Below, piece by piece: positions 17,042 through 24,566 of a DNA stretch of 44,667 nt. Below the pieces are notes generated by a model. It made no database searches, had not been told where the DNA came from, and worked only from the letters and a program-made list of their open reading frames with translations. The stretch is from JACRAR01 sp041674465 (lineage in GTDB: Bacteria; Pseudomonadota; Gammaproteobacteria; Burkholderiales; Rhodocyclaceae): NCBI GenBank assembly GCA_041674465.1, contig JBAYVV010000015.1, positions 1-44,667 on the forward strand, in the 5' to 3' direction. The position numbers and the translations under genes are program-made. Position 1 is the stretch's first letter; every line of letters begins with the position of its first letter.

Positions 17042-17218
17042 GTGAAAATGCCGGTCGCGCCCCAGAAGAAGGGAGGAACGGAGCCACCGGCTGTCGGTGT
17101 TAAAGCACTACCGACTTGCTCGCGATATTTGGATGGAAAGTCATTATGCGAAATCTTCCGGGCTATCGCGCGCCTTCATGCATATCGCACTCAGGAATAT
17201 ATTGGGATCGTGATTTAA
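17042..17218 (+). CDS. Possible small protein, 58 residues
   Basis: A GTG-started frame with GGAG seven bases upstream runs 58 codons to a TAA. The product would begin VKMPVAPQKKGGTEPPAV and has two cysteines. I recognise no family, and the DNA has no other coding sign. Its end enters the inverted repeat at 17185. It may well be chance. Confidence 0.2.
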   Translation: MKMPVAPQKKGGTEPPAVGVKALPTCSRYLDGKSLCEIFRAIARLHAYRTQEYIGIVI

Positions 17219-17262
17219 CAGATGTGATTGATTGTTTCCGGTTGTTACCGGCCTGAGTGCGA
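17185..17262. other. Long inverted repeat enclosing a second hairpin
   Basis: TCGCACTCAG (17185-17194) and CTGAGTGCGA (17253-17262) are perfect 10-base complements. Inside, CCGGT-TGTT-ACCGG (17238-17251) forms a second perfect hairpin that abuts the right arm. Together they could fold into one closed RNA structure of 78 bases. There is no T run, so it is not an ordinary terminator. Confidence 0.5.
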
Positions 17263-17355
17263 CCTATGGAGATATTTTGCTGGTTGTGATGTTGCCGGTT
17301 GTGAGATGATGACAGGCCGGGCGGGATTATGATTGTCGGCAAGGAGATCACGAAA

Positions 17356-17394
17356 ATGTCAGGATTCATTACAAGATCGCCTGAGGAATACTGA
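17356..17394 (+). CDS. Possible 12-residue leader peptide
   Basis: AAGGAG stands 9 bases before an ATG that opens a frame of 12 codons (MSGFITRSPEEY) and stops 5 bases before the ATG of the next gene. The strong ribosome binding site and tight spacing suggest a leader or translational coupling. It is too short to confirm by sequence. Confidence 0.25.
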   Translation: MSGFITRSPEEY

Positions 17395-17399
17395 ATACC

Positions 17400-17645
17400 A
17401 TGGATGAACTCAATACACTCGAATCGTTGGGCTTTGCCATGCCCAGCACGGCCTACCTGATCGGGGCCATTATTTTCAGCATCATCGGCTATGCCGCCTA
17501 TCGTTACGGCAAGAAGGCCGAGGCTGATTCCGCCAGGTGGATCGGCGTAGCGCTGATGCTCTATCCCTATGCCATTTCGGAAACCTGGATGTTATACGGT
17601 GTAGGCTTGTGTTTGTGTGTCGGGCTGTATGTATCGCAACGGTGA
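17400..17645 (+). CDS. Small two-helix membrane protein, conserved hypothetical
   Basis: An 81-residue protein with two membrane segments: about residues 17-36 (TAYLIGAIIFSIIGYAAY) and 58-78 (YAISETWMLYGVGLCLCVGL), joined by a charged loop GKKAEADSARW. Similar short proteins with an LMLYPYA motif are frequent hypotheticals in beta- and gammaproteobacteria. The function is unknown. A TGAGGA about 12 bases upstream is a weak ribosome binding site, so translation may depend on the tiny frame just before it. Confidence 0.65.
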   Translation: MDELNTLESLGFAMPSTAYLIGAIIFSIIGYAAYRYGKKAEADSARWIGVALMLYPYAISETWMLYGVGLCLCVGLYVSQR

Positions 17646-17721
17646 AAAGTCGAAATTTAACGACAACTTTTCTGGCGGTGAATACGAGAAGTTGAATACG
17701 CGCAATCGACCCTTATTAGCC

Positions 17722-18003
17722 ATGGAACCAGCCAATCAATTCGCACAGTGGGTTGCACTGTTCATCAACAAGTGCCGGGAAGGCAACACCCCTGGCATTC
17801 GATATACCGGCGTAACGCCTGCCGCCTGTGAGTTATTGCGAGTTGTTGATGCCGGTGGTGTTCCTGCGTTTGTGACAAAAAACCTGGTCCAGATTGCTCG
17901 AAATAATGGGATCGCAGTCGATACCGGCTGGACCCCCAACGAAATTGTTGGCGCCATCAGAGCGAGGGCTGGCATCGATGACTCGGGCAGTTCTAAGCGC
18001 TAA
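17722..18003 (+). CDS. Hypothetical protein, 93 residues
   Basis: The frame starting at ATG 17722 gives a globular-looking small protein: helices around QFAQWVALFINKCREG, GVTPAACELLRVVDAGG and FVTKNLVQIARNNGI, ending TPNEIVGAIRARAG with a Ser/Lys tail. A GTG at 17617, overlapping the previous gene, could extend it by 35 residues. No clear ribosome binding site is present at either start. I do not recognise the family; residue composition looks coding. Confidence 0.5.
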   Translation: MEPANQFAQWVALFINKCREGNTPGIRYTGVTPAACELLRVVDAGGVPAFVTKNLVQIARNNGIAVDTGWTPNEIVGAIRARAGIDDSGSSKR

Positions 18004-18110
18004 GCCTCAAGCAGTCGCTGCATTCACGCCTGCCTCGAGTACAAGTCTCAACTTACAAGTACCCTAGCATCAACTGCGGGCACTAGAAGCCCTCGGATCA
18101 CTATCCGGTC

Positions 18111-18806
18111 TCATTCGGCAGTTCCAGAATCGATGCCGGTCGGTCGCATGTCTTCCAGAATGGTTCCAAATTGCAGAATCTCGGCTTCATGAGCCAAATC
18201 GCGCCATGGTTCAAGCAGCGCGGCCTCGTACCAGTTTTGCATGGCCGGCAATGCCAGGAGTGTCCTGACATATCCGGAAGCCGCTTCATCGAGTTTTAGC
18301 CCATAGGTGTTTACACGAAACGCAACTGGCGCAAAAAACGCATCGGCTGCATGGAACTGGCTGCCAGACAAATAGGGGCCGCCGAATCGCTCCAGCCCCT
18401 CGGTCCATAGTTCTTCGATTCGCAGGATATCTCGCTGCAGCGCGTCAGGGCATTCGTTCAGTCGAACCCGCAGGCCACAATTCATGCTGCAATACTGGCG
18501 CAACGCATTGAAGCCGGAATGCATCTCCGCAGCTGCGGAACGCTCCCAGGCACGAATTTTCTTGTCTTCAGACCAAACGCTGCCGTGTCTTTCCGCCAGG
18601 TACTCCACAATCGCAAGAGAATCCCAGATCACGATATCGCCATCGTGCAGGCAAGGAACGCGGCCGCTGGGTGAAAAATCGCGAAATGCGCGAGATCCGA
18701 AAGAGAATATTTTTTCCTCAAAGGGGATCTGCAGCTGACGCATCAGGATCCAGGGACGCAACGACCATGAGGAGTAATTTTTGTTGGCGATGAACAGCTG
18801 GTACAT
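18111..18806 (-). CDS. Glutathione S-transferase family protein
   Basis: A 231-residue GST. The N-terminal thioredoxin-like half opens YQLFIANKNYSSWSLRPW, with the Ser-rich loop that holds the glutathione thiolate, then the cis-proline segment GRVPCLHDGD and the gamma-glutamyl contact WDSLAIVEYLAE. The C-terminal helical domain contains SGSQFHAADAFFAPV, matching the N-capping region of GSTs. The layout resembles the YfcF-like group. It likely conjugates or reduces small electrophiles in the cytoplasm. It is transcribed alone, divergent from the biotin-protein operon. Confidence 0.9.
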   Translation of the reverse strand: MYQLFIANKNYSSWSLRPWILMRQLQIPFEEKIFSFGSRAFRDFSPSGRVPCLHDGDIVIWDSLAIVEYLAERHGSVWSEDKKIRAWERSAAAEMHSGFNALRQYCSMNCGLRVRLNECPDALQRDILRIEELWTEGLERFGGPYLSGSQFHAADAFFAPVAFRVNTYGLKLDEAASGYVRTLLALPAMQNWYEAALLEPWRDLAHEAEILQFGTILEDMRPTGIDSGTAE

Positions 18807-19069
18807 GACGGTGCATCCTCCAATCGAGTGACAGGAGCTTCTAGTTATCGACGAAAAATACGGCCTGCATATCGAACATCATTTTATGTTGCCAGTTGAG
18901 GAATGCCGCACATGGCTTGCATTCTGTTCTCGTCAGTATACGACCGCACTTGCAGTTTCGTATCAGCGCATTGGCTTGTCCGAGCACCGAGGGGAAGATT
19001 CGAATAGAATTCATACCCTGGGGTCCTGAATTCATCGCCCCGAACCCTCTAGAGAAAAGGAGAGTACCA

Positions 19070-19285
19070 ATGCCTACGGAGATCACCGCCCCGATGTCGG
19101 GAAGAATAGCAGCAGTTCTGTGCAAACCTGGGGATCAGGTGAAATTTGAAGATGAACTGCTGATGCTGGAGGCCTTGAAAATGGAAAATCCCATCTTCGC
19201 CCCCGCTGACGGCAAGGTTGTGGAGATCAAGGTTGCGGAAGGCGCCATGGTCGAGGCCAACCAGGTTCTGATAGTGATCGACTAG
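19070..19285 (+). CDS. Biotin carrier subunit of a Na+-translocating decarboxylase (MmdC/OadA-tail type)
   Basis: A 71-residue stand-alone biotinyl domain. The biotinylated lysine is Lys37 in EALKMENPI; the usual motif is EAMKM, and the Leu variant still fits. The Pro/Ala-rich hinge usual in larger carrier proteins is absent. AAGGAG sits 7 bases before the ATG. It is the first gene of a tight set with the gamma-like and beta subunits, so it should carry carboxybiotin from a carboxyltransferase to the membrane pump. The carboxyltransferase itself is not in the window. A longer reading upstream to 18896 has no support. Confidence 0.85.
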   Translation: MPTEITAPMSGRIAAVLCKPGDQVKFEDELLMLEALKMENPIFAPADGKVVEIKVAEGAMVEANQVLIVID

Positions 19286-19313
19286 TCAGCAACGCTTCAC
19301 GGGAGGCAAACAA

Positions 19314-19502
19314 ATGGACTACTTCCTGGGTTCAGTCAAATTGATGCTGATCATCTATGCGCTGGCCGCCGTCATTTCAATGCTGGCTGCCTGGGTGATC
19401 AAGCTGCTGTTTGCCGCCATCCGCAGCAAACCTGTCCCCGCTGCTGCTGCGGGCACGGCGACAGCAAAAACCTCAAACGCTCCACCGGCCAAGGCACCCT
19501 GA
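19314..19502 (+). CDS. OadG/MmdD-like gamma subunit
   Basis: A 62-residue protein with one N-terminal membrane helix (VKLMLIIYALAAVISMLAAWVIKLLF) and a cytoplasmic Ala/Pro/Thr-rich tail. This is the layout of the small gamma or delta subunit that anchors and assembles oxaloacetate, methylmalonyl-CoA or malonate decarboxylase pumps. It ends two bases before the beta subunit start. The assignment rests on topology and gene order more than on residues. GGGAGG precedes the ATG. Confidence 0.7.
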   Translation: MDYFLGSVKLMLIIYALAAVISMLAAWVIKLLFAAIRSKPVPAAAAGTATAKTSNAPPAKAP

Positions 19503-19504
19503 CC

Positions 19505-20710
19505 ATGCCGCAAATCGACATTCTGTACATTTTTCAGGGCATCGCTACCCTGGTCGCTTCCGATCCAACCATCATCGCGGCACGAATCGTCCTGATCCTG
19601 CTCGGGATCGTTTTTGTTTACCTGGGCGCCAAAGGCACGCTCGAACCCCTGATCATGATTCCGATGGGCATGGGCATGTCTTCAGTGAATGCGGCCGTGC
19701 TCTATCTTTCCAGCACCACCATGGGAACGATATTTCTCGACCCAATGGCGAGCGAGCCGTCACAACTCATGGACGTGCTGCAGATCAATTTTCTGCAGCC
19801 CATTTACACCTTTACCTTCAGCAACGGCCTGATCGCCTGCCTGGTGTTCATGGGCATCGGCGTCATCACCGACATCGGCTACATGATGATTTCCCCGATG
19901 CGCAGCATGTTCATCGCCCTGTGCGCTGAGTTGGGCACCTTGCTGACTTTCCCGATCGCGGTCGCCATGGGCCTCACCTACAAGGAAGCTGCCGCGATCG
20001 CCATGGTGGGCGGCGCCGACGGTCCGATGGTGCTGTATACCTCGCTGATGCTGGCGAAAGACCTGTTTGTGCCGATCACCATCGTCGCTTACCTCTATCT
20101 GAGCCTGACCTACGCGGGCTATCCCTACCTGATCCGGCTCCTGATCCCCAAGGAATTGCGTGGCATTGTCATGGATCCGCGACAGATCCCCAGCTTCACC
20201 AAGGCCGAGAAAATGACTTTCGCAGTGATCATCTGCGCCCTGCTCTGCCTCCTGTTGCCTGTAGCAGCGCCGCTGTTCATGTCCTTCTTCCTTGGTATCG
20301 TGATTCGCGAATCGGGCGTAACACCTTTTGTCGATTTCATCAGCGGTCCGGTGCTGTATGGATCAACCTTTTTCCTCGGATTGTTGCTCGGCGTGCTCTG
20401 TGAAGCGGCCACCATTCTCAACCCGAAAGTGATCCTGTTGCTGGTCCTGGGCATCACGGCTTTGCTCATTTCGGGCATCGGCGGAATCATCGGCGGCTAT
20501 ATCGTCTACTGGACCAGCGGCCGCAAATACAACCCGGTCATCGGCATTGCCGGGGTGTCCTGCGTGCCGACCACGGCCAAGGTGGCGCAAAAGGAGGCGC
20601 GCGACGCCAACAAGTTCGCCGTGATCCTGCCCTGGGCGATGGGTGCGAACATCTGCGGGGTGATCACCTCGGCCATCATTGCGGCAGTCTATGTGACCTT
20701 GCTGCGCTAA
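19505..20710 (+). CDS. Na+-translocating decarboxylase beta subunit (OadB/MmdB/GcdB family)
   Basis: A 401-residue polytopic protein of the carboxybiotin decarboxylase family, which decarboxylates carboxybiotin and pumps Na+ out. The key aspartate is Asp172 in MVGGADGPMVLYTS (Asp203 in the Klebsiella protein). The conserved second region IGIAGVSCVPTTAKVAQ (about 345-361) corresponds to the Asn/Ser ion-binding helix. Nine or more membrane segments are visible. The set biotin protein, gamma and beta is complete except for the alpha carboxyltransferase, so the acid substrate (oxaloacetate, methylmalonyl-CoA, glutaconyl-CoA or malonate) is unknown. Confidence 0.93.
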   Translation: MPQIDILYIFQGIATLVASDPTIIAARIVLILLGIVFVYLGAKGTLEPLIMIPMGMGMSSVNAAVLYLSSTTMGTIFLDPMASEPSQLMDVLQINFLQPIYTFTFSNGLIACLVFMGIGVITDIGYMMISPMRSMFIALCAELGTLLTFPIAVAMGLTYKEAAAIAMVGGADGPMVLYTSLMLAKDLFVPITIVAYLYLSLTYAGYPYLIRLLIPKELRGIVMDPRQIPSFTKAEKMTFAVIICALLCLLLPVAAPLFMSFFLGIVIRESGVTPFVDFISGPVLYGSTFFLGLLLGVLCEAATILNPKVILLLVLGITALLISGIGGIIGGYIVYWTSGRKYNPVIGIAGVSCVPTTAKVAQKEARDANKFAVILPWAMGANICGVITSAIIAAVYVTLLR

Positions 20711-20754
20711 GCGCTGTTCCACATCTCCGGAACCTGAATTTGCCAGGAGATAAG

Positions 20755-22293
20755 ATGGATACGAACAGCCAGTTCCGCTGGTGGCGCATGGGTGACCTGG
20801 ACGGGTTCTTTGGCCTGTTCGTCGACAATCTCATCCAGCTCATCCTGATCGTCGTGCTGTGCGGGGCAATCCTGAAAATGCCCGGCGCAATGATCTTTGG
20901 ACGCATCATGCCAGGCATCGCCGTCAGCCTGCTGGTCGGCAACCTGTTCTACGCCTTCCAGGCGCGCGCCCTGGCCCGCAGGACCGGGCAGACTCACGTG
21001 ACGGCGCTACCGTACGGCGTCAACACGGTCTCGCTGTTCGCGTACATCCTGTTCGTGATGAAGCCCGTCCTGGATCAGACCAACGATGTCGAACTGGCCT
21101 GGCAGGTCGGCCTGGCGGCCTGCCTGGGTTCGGGGCTGATCGAACTGGGCGGCGCCTTCGTCGCCGGCTGGGTGAAGCGTGTCACGCCGCGTGCGGCGCT
21201 GCTGGCCACGCTGGCCGGCATCGCGATCACCTTCATTTCCATGGATTTCTGTTTTCGCATTTTCGCCGATCCCTTGGTGGGTTTCGTTCCGCTGGCCTTC
21301 ATCATGATCCAGTACATCGGCCGAGTTTATTTGCCGGCGGGCATCCCTGCCGGCTTTGTCGCCGTGCTCACCGGCACCGCGCTGGCCTGGGGGCTGGGCC
21401 GCATGGACAGCGAAGCGCTGATGCAAGCGCTGCAGATCCAGGTCCAGGTTCCGCATCTGTTTATCACCGACATGATGGATGCGACATTCTCCGCCTACAT
21501 GATCACCTTCCTGCCGGTCATTGTCCCGATGGGACTGTTCAACCTGATGGGCTCGCTGCAGAATCTGGAAAGCGCTGAAGCAGCCGGCGATGTGTATCCG
21601 GTCAGGAGTTCCCTTGCGGTCAATGGCCTGGGCACGATTCTGGCCGCCTGTTTCGGCAGCGTGTTTCCGACCACAATCTACATCGGCCATCCCGGCTGGA
21701 AGAAAATGGGCGCCGGTGCCGGCTACTCCGTCGCCAACGGGGTCGCCATCACCCTGCTGTGCCTGTTGGGCCTGGCCGGATTTGTCGCCGCGCTGGTGCC
21801 CGTCGAAGCCGGCGCGGCGATCCTGCTGTGGATCGGCATCACCATCGCATCCCAGGCTTTCCAGGCCACGCCGCGGGAACACGCGCCGGCGGTGGTAGTC
21901 GGGTTCTTTCCCGCCTTGGCTGCCTGGGGGCTGCTGCTGCTCGAAAGCGGGTTGCGTGCGGCTGGAACCAACGTCGATGCCGTCGGCATGAAAGCCCTGT
22001 CCATGCAGTTGCCGATTGCGGGACTGATCTCCCTGGAGCGCGGCTTCATTTTCACCTCCATGATCCTTGCCGCAATGACGGTATGCCTGATCGAAAAGCA
22101 TTACCGTGCCGCTGCCGTCTGGGCCGCCATCGCCGCCGTGATCAGCGCAACCGGTTTGATGCATGGCTATGCGATCGCCAATGGCGCCATCGTGAACGCT
22201 TATGGCCCATCGCATACCTGGCCCTTCGTGCTGGGATACGGCGCGATGGCTGCAATTTTTCTGGGCTTGGGATTCCGGACCAGCAAAACCTGA
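20755..22293 (+). CDS. NCS2-type permease (xanthine/uracil/AzgA-like)
   Basis: A 512-residue membrane protein with about 12-14 segments and the shape of the nucleobase-ascorbate transporter family; TALPYGVNTVSLFAYILF resembles the conserved TM3 region, and SLQNLESAEAAGDVYPV with GSVFPTTIYIGHPGW resembles the TM8-TM10 substrate site. I chose ATG 20755, with AGGAGA five bases upstream. It starts 45 bases after the beta subunit on the same strand, so it probably belongs to the same operon. It may import the acid or a base used with the pump, but nucleobases are only the family default. The pairing is unusual. Confidence 0.8.
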   Translation: MDTNSQFRWWRMGDLDGFFGLFVDNLIQLILIVVLCGAILKMPGAMIFGRIMPGIAVSLLVGNLFYAFQARALARRTGQTHVTALPYGVNTVSLFAYILFVMKPVLDQTNDVELAWQVGLAACLGSGLIELGGAFVAGWVKRVTPRAALLATLAGIAITFISMDFCFRIFADPLVGFVPLAFIMIQYIGRVYLPAGIPAGFVAVLTGTALAWGLGRMDSEALMQALQIQVQVPHLFITDMMDATFSAYMITFLPVIVPMGLFNLMGSLQNLESAEAAGDVYPVRSSLAVNGLGTILAACFGSVFPTTIYIGHPGWKKMGAGAGYSVANGVAITLLCLLGLAGFVAALVPVEAGAAILLWIGITIASQAFQATPREHAPAVVVGFFPALAAWGLLLLESGLRAAGTNVDAVGMKALSMQLPIAGLISLERGFIFTSMILAAMTVCLIEKHYRAAAVWAAIAAVISATGLMHGYAIANGAIVNAYGPSHTWPFVLGYGAMAAIFLGLGFRTSKT

Positions 22294-22301
22294 TTGGCCT
22301 G

Positions 22302-24113
22302 CTACAGGAATTCTCCAATCTCCGCGACCGCCACGCCCCCCAATTGCATGCTGTTGCCGACGAGGGTCAGTTCCATCTGCGAACCATCGCTGAAGGCGAT
22401 GGTTTGTGCCGATGCGTAAAACCAATCCGTGGCTATCCAGGCCATCTGCGTCCCATCCGCCGCTGAACTGAATATCGCCGTGGCGCCTGAACGGGAGAGC
22501 GTCATATCGGCCGGCACGATGTCGTCAAACACGATCAGGTTGTGTCCGTCTGACCCGATCAGATTCAGCTTTCCTCCGGCAGACACATGGAAAGTCTGCG
22601 CTCCCGCACAATCAATGAGATTCTCGAATATGCCGCTGCTGATGCCATAACTTGTCGTAGCGGGTGTCGCAACAAGATAAACCGGTACCAGCGCAGCTAT
22701 CGCTTGACTGACTGTTCCGCTGCCATTGGCTGCCTCAATCGTCGCGATTTCGGTGCTGTCGTTCAAGCCCGTCACAGCGGCGTCAAAGTTTTCCGCCAAG
22801 AGTATGCCCGACGAGCCAATGACACGGAGTATCTCTGCAGCCGTGCCGGTAATTTTCGTGATCAGGCTGGCATCCAGCCTGGCGGTGGTATGGCGGTCGA
22901 TGCTGATCAGATCGGTTGCCGTCGCCGCGCCTGCATCCGGCTTCGCTGCGACATCAGGGGCCATGACAACGCCATTCGAATCGATGACAGCGGCAATCAC
23001 ATCCGCCGAACCGGTAATCATGCTGACTGCGCGGGCGTCAACATTGGCCGAGGTATTGTCATCAATCGTCGCGAGCGCAGTCGCACCCACAATACCCGCA
23101 TTCACAGCGACCGCCACATCGAGCGGAGTATCGATACCGGCAGAACTCAGAGTGACAGCAATTTCCGCCGCGACGCCGTTGATCAAGGTGACCATGCTGG
23201 CGTCGATCACTGTTGTCGTCTTCTGGTCAATGCCGTTCAGATCGCTAGCCGCCGCCAGCCCAGCCTCCGCCGTCACCGCCACGTCAGGGGCGGTATTTAC
23301 GCCAGCGAAATTGAGAATGAAGGCAAGCTGATTCGCCGTGCCACTGAGGCCGGTGATTGCAGTGGCATCCACCACAGCAGAAGTGTTGGCAGCGATGGTG
23401 CCCAGATCGGAGGCCAGCGCAGCACCCGACCCAATTGTCGCCGCCACATCAGCAGCTGTATCGATCCCCTCGGCACTGACCACCTGGGCGATTGTCGCGG
23501 CACTGCCGCTGATCTCGGTCACTGCGCCTGCATCCAGCACCTGCCCAATCAGATCATCGACTGCGTTCAGACTGGCTGCCGCTGCCGCTCCTGCAGCAAC
23601 CGAAACCGATGATGCGCTGATGATTGACTCGATCCAGCCAGGCTCCATGAGATTGTCGACTGAATCGGTGATGCTATACGTCCAGTCGAAGTCGGTGGTC
23701 AAAATCGCCAGGGTTTCCTGCTCGGCAAGCGTCAAGCTACCAGCATCATTTCCCGATAAAGCGACATAATCGGCAGATTCAAGGATCGCCGGATCGGCTC
23801 CCAGCAAGGCAGGGGCAGAGTCTTCGATGACATAGCCCCAGTACCCCAGGATGGTCAGTTCGGTCAGTGCCAGGTATTCTGCGACGCGTAGCGTTCCTGC
23901 ATGACTGTCCGTCACTGTGACGGCATCGGCAGCCTCAAGAAGCGCTGGATCAGCCGCCAGCAAGGCCGTGGCCGAGTCCTCGATGCTGTAATTTGTGTCA
24001 CCGAGGGCGATCTCATCAACCCGATGTGTCTCGCCCTGCCAATCTGTGGATGATGCGGCCGGCAGCGCCCGAGAAAAGTCGTTGGCAAAGCGTTGATGCA
24101 GCACGTTTGACAT
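22302..24113 (-). CDS. Large Ala-rich tandem-repeat protein, probably exported without signal peptide
   Basis: A 603-residue acidic protein without an N-terminal signal or membrane helix. Residues 41-191 hold three weak copies of a roughly 50-residue unit (YSIEDSATALLAADPALLEAAD and similar). Residues 192-461 hold five copies of a 55-residue unit, each with a V-DA-...-T-I-G-A core and a GI-T--DVA turn. Residues about 490-603 form a beta-rich module (NLIVFDDIVPADMTLSRSG, then FSDGSQMELTLVG) ending in a hydrophobic EIGEFL. No RTX nonapeptides are visible. The layout suggests a type I secreted surface or matrix protein, but no exporter is nearby. GGAG stands 10 bases before the ATG. Confidence 0.7.
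   Translation of the reverse strand: MSNVLHQRFANDFSRALPAASSTDWQGETHRVDEIALGDTNYSIEDSATALLAADPALLEAADAVTVTDSHAGTLRVAEYLALTELTILGYWGYVIEDSAPALLGADPAILESADYVALSGNDAGSLTLAEQETLAILTTDFDWTYSITDSVDNLMEPGWIESIISASSVSVAAGAAAAASLNAVDDLIGQVLDAGAVTEISGSAATIAQVVSAEGIDTAADVAATIGSGAALASDLGTIAANTSAVVDATAITGLSGTANQLAFILNFAGVNTAPDVAVTAEAGLAAASDLNGIDQKTTTVIDASMVTLINGVAAEIAVTLSSAGIDTPLDVAVAVNAGIVGATALATIDDNTSANVDARAVSMITGSADVIAAVIDSNGVVMAPDVAAKPDAGAATATDLISIDRHTTARLDASLITKITGTAAEILRVIGSSGILLAENFDAAVTGLNDSTEIATIEAANGSGTVSQAIAALVPVYLVATPATTSYGISSGIFENLIDCAGAQTFHVSAGGKLNLIGSDGHNLIVFDDIVPADMTLSRSGATAIFSSAADGTQMAWIATDWFYASAQTIAFSDGSQMELTLVGNSMQLGGVAVAEIGEFL
22731..23540 (-). repeat. Five 165-base (55-residue) tandem coding repeats
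   Basis: The units begin at residues 192, 247, 302, 357 and 412 of the encoded protein, an exact 55-residue period without gaps until the last unit, which degrades. Copies share V-DA at the start, a T-G-A-(10)-GI core and a DVA turn, but differ strongly in detail, so the array is old rather than freshly expanded. Confidence 0.8.
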
Positions 24114-24298
24114 TCTATCCAGCTCCTGAACTACAACGCGGGACGAATTGAATTTTCAGAATGCGAGCGGAAATTATGACAGCAAAGTGTCCTGGACCCA
24201 AGCAGTAAAACCTGCAGTAAATCCAGAATAATCAGGGCCAACGGCATCATAAGCAGGCCGAATCTCCACTGATCCGAGAAGAAAATTGACAAAGTAAG

Positions 24299-24327
24299 TA
24301 GACGCTACGTGCATGTGGTGATATGAT
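24299..24327 (+). promoter_or_regulatory. Promoter of tRNA-Glu
   Basis: TATGAT (24322-24327) is followed by TCGCGCC, the same GC-rich discriminator seen at the other tRNA genes. A weak -35, TAGACG (24299-24304), lies 17 bases upstream. The rest of 24114-24298 shows no gene. Confidence 0.5.
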
Positions 24328-24362
24328 TCGCGCCGCTTTGTTGTAGCAGATTTTCAAGTATT

Positions 24363-24438
24363 GACCCTATCGTCTAGAGGCCTAGGACAATACCCTTTCA
24401 CGGTATGAACCCGGGTTCGAATCCCGGTGGGGTCGCCA
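24363..24438 (+). tRNA. tRNA-Glu(TTC)
   Basis: A 76-base cloverleaf with encoded CCA. The acceptor GACCCTA pairs with TGGGGTC (one G-T pair), the anticodon loop CTTTCAC has TTC at 24397-24399, and the T arm contains GGGTTCGAATCCC. Confidence 0.97.
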
Positions 24439-24448
24439 AAAAAATTAA

Positions 24449-24479
24449 AAGCTTAGATGAATCATCTAGGCTTTTTTTT
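24449..24479 (+). terminator. Terminator after tRNA-Glu
   Basis: AAGCTTAGATG pairs with CATCTAGGCTT (one wobble) around a 3-base loop and is followed by eight T in a row. Confidence 0.85.
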
Positions 24480-24566
24480 CGTCTGTGCTTACCCCTGCTC
24501 CGACACCGAGATAGCCATGTCATGGTCATTACCAGGAAGGATGACATGACCGTCCCGGAACGCGCT

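Noticed and set aside
21007..22425. A 472-codon open frame opposite the NCS2 permease
   Set aside because: The permease on the other strand is plainly real; the antisense product is rich in His, Gln, Arg and Gly as usual for shadows.
22587..23612. Long plus-strand frames opposite the 55-residue repeat protein
   Set aside because: Repeats and composition fit the minus-strand protein, which has a ribosome binding site and a beta-rich C-terminal module.
24286..24291. Perfect TTGACA upstream of tRNA-Glu
   Set aside because: It stands 30 bases before the TATGAT -10 box, too far to serve it, and no other -10 box is well placed.
24513..24547. ATGTCAT ... ATGACAT inverted repeat between tRNA-Glu and the aldehyde dehydrogenase
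   Set aside because: A 7-base arm with a 21-base loop and no T run is too weak to call a terminator.
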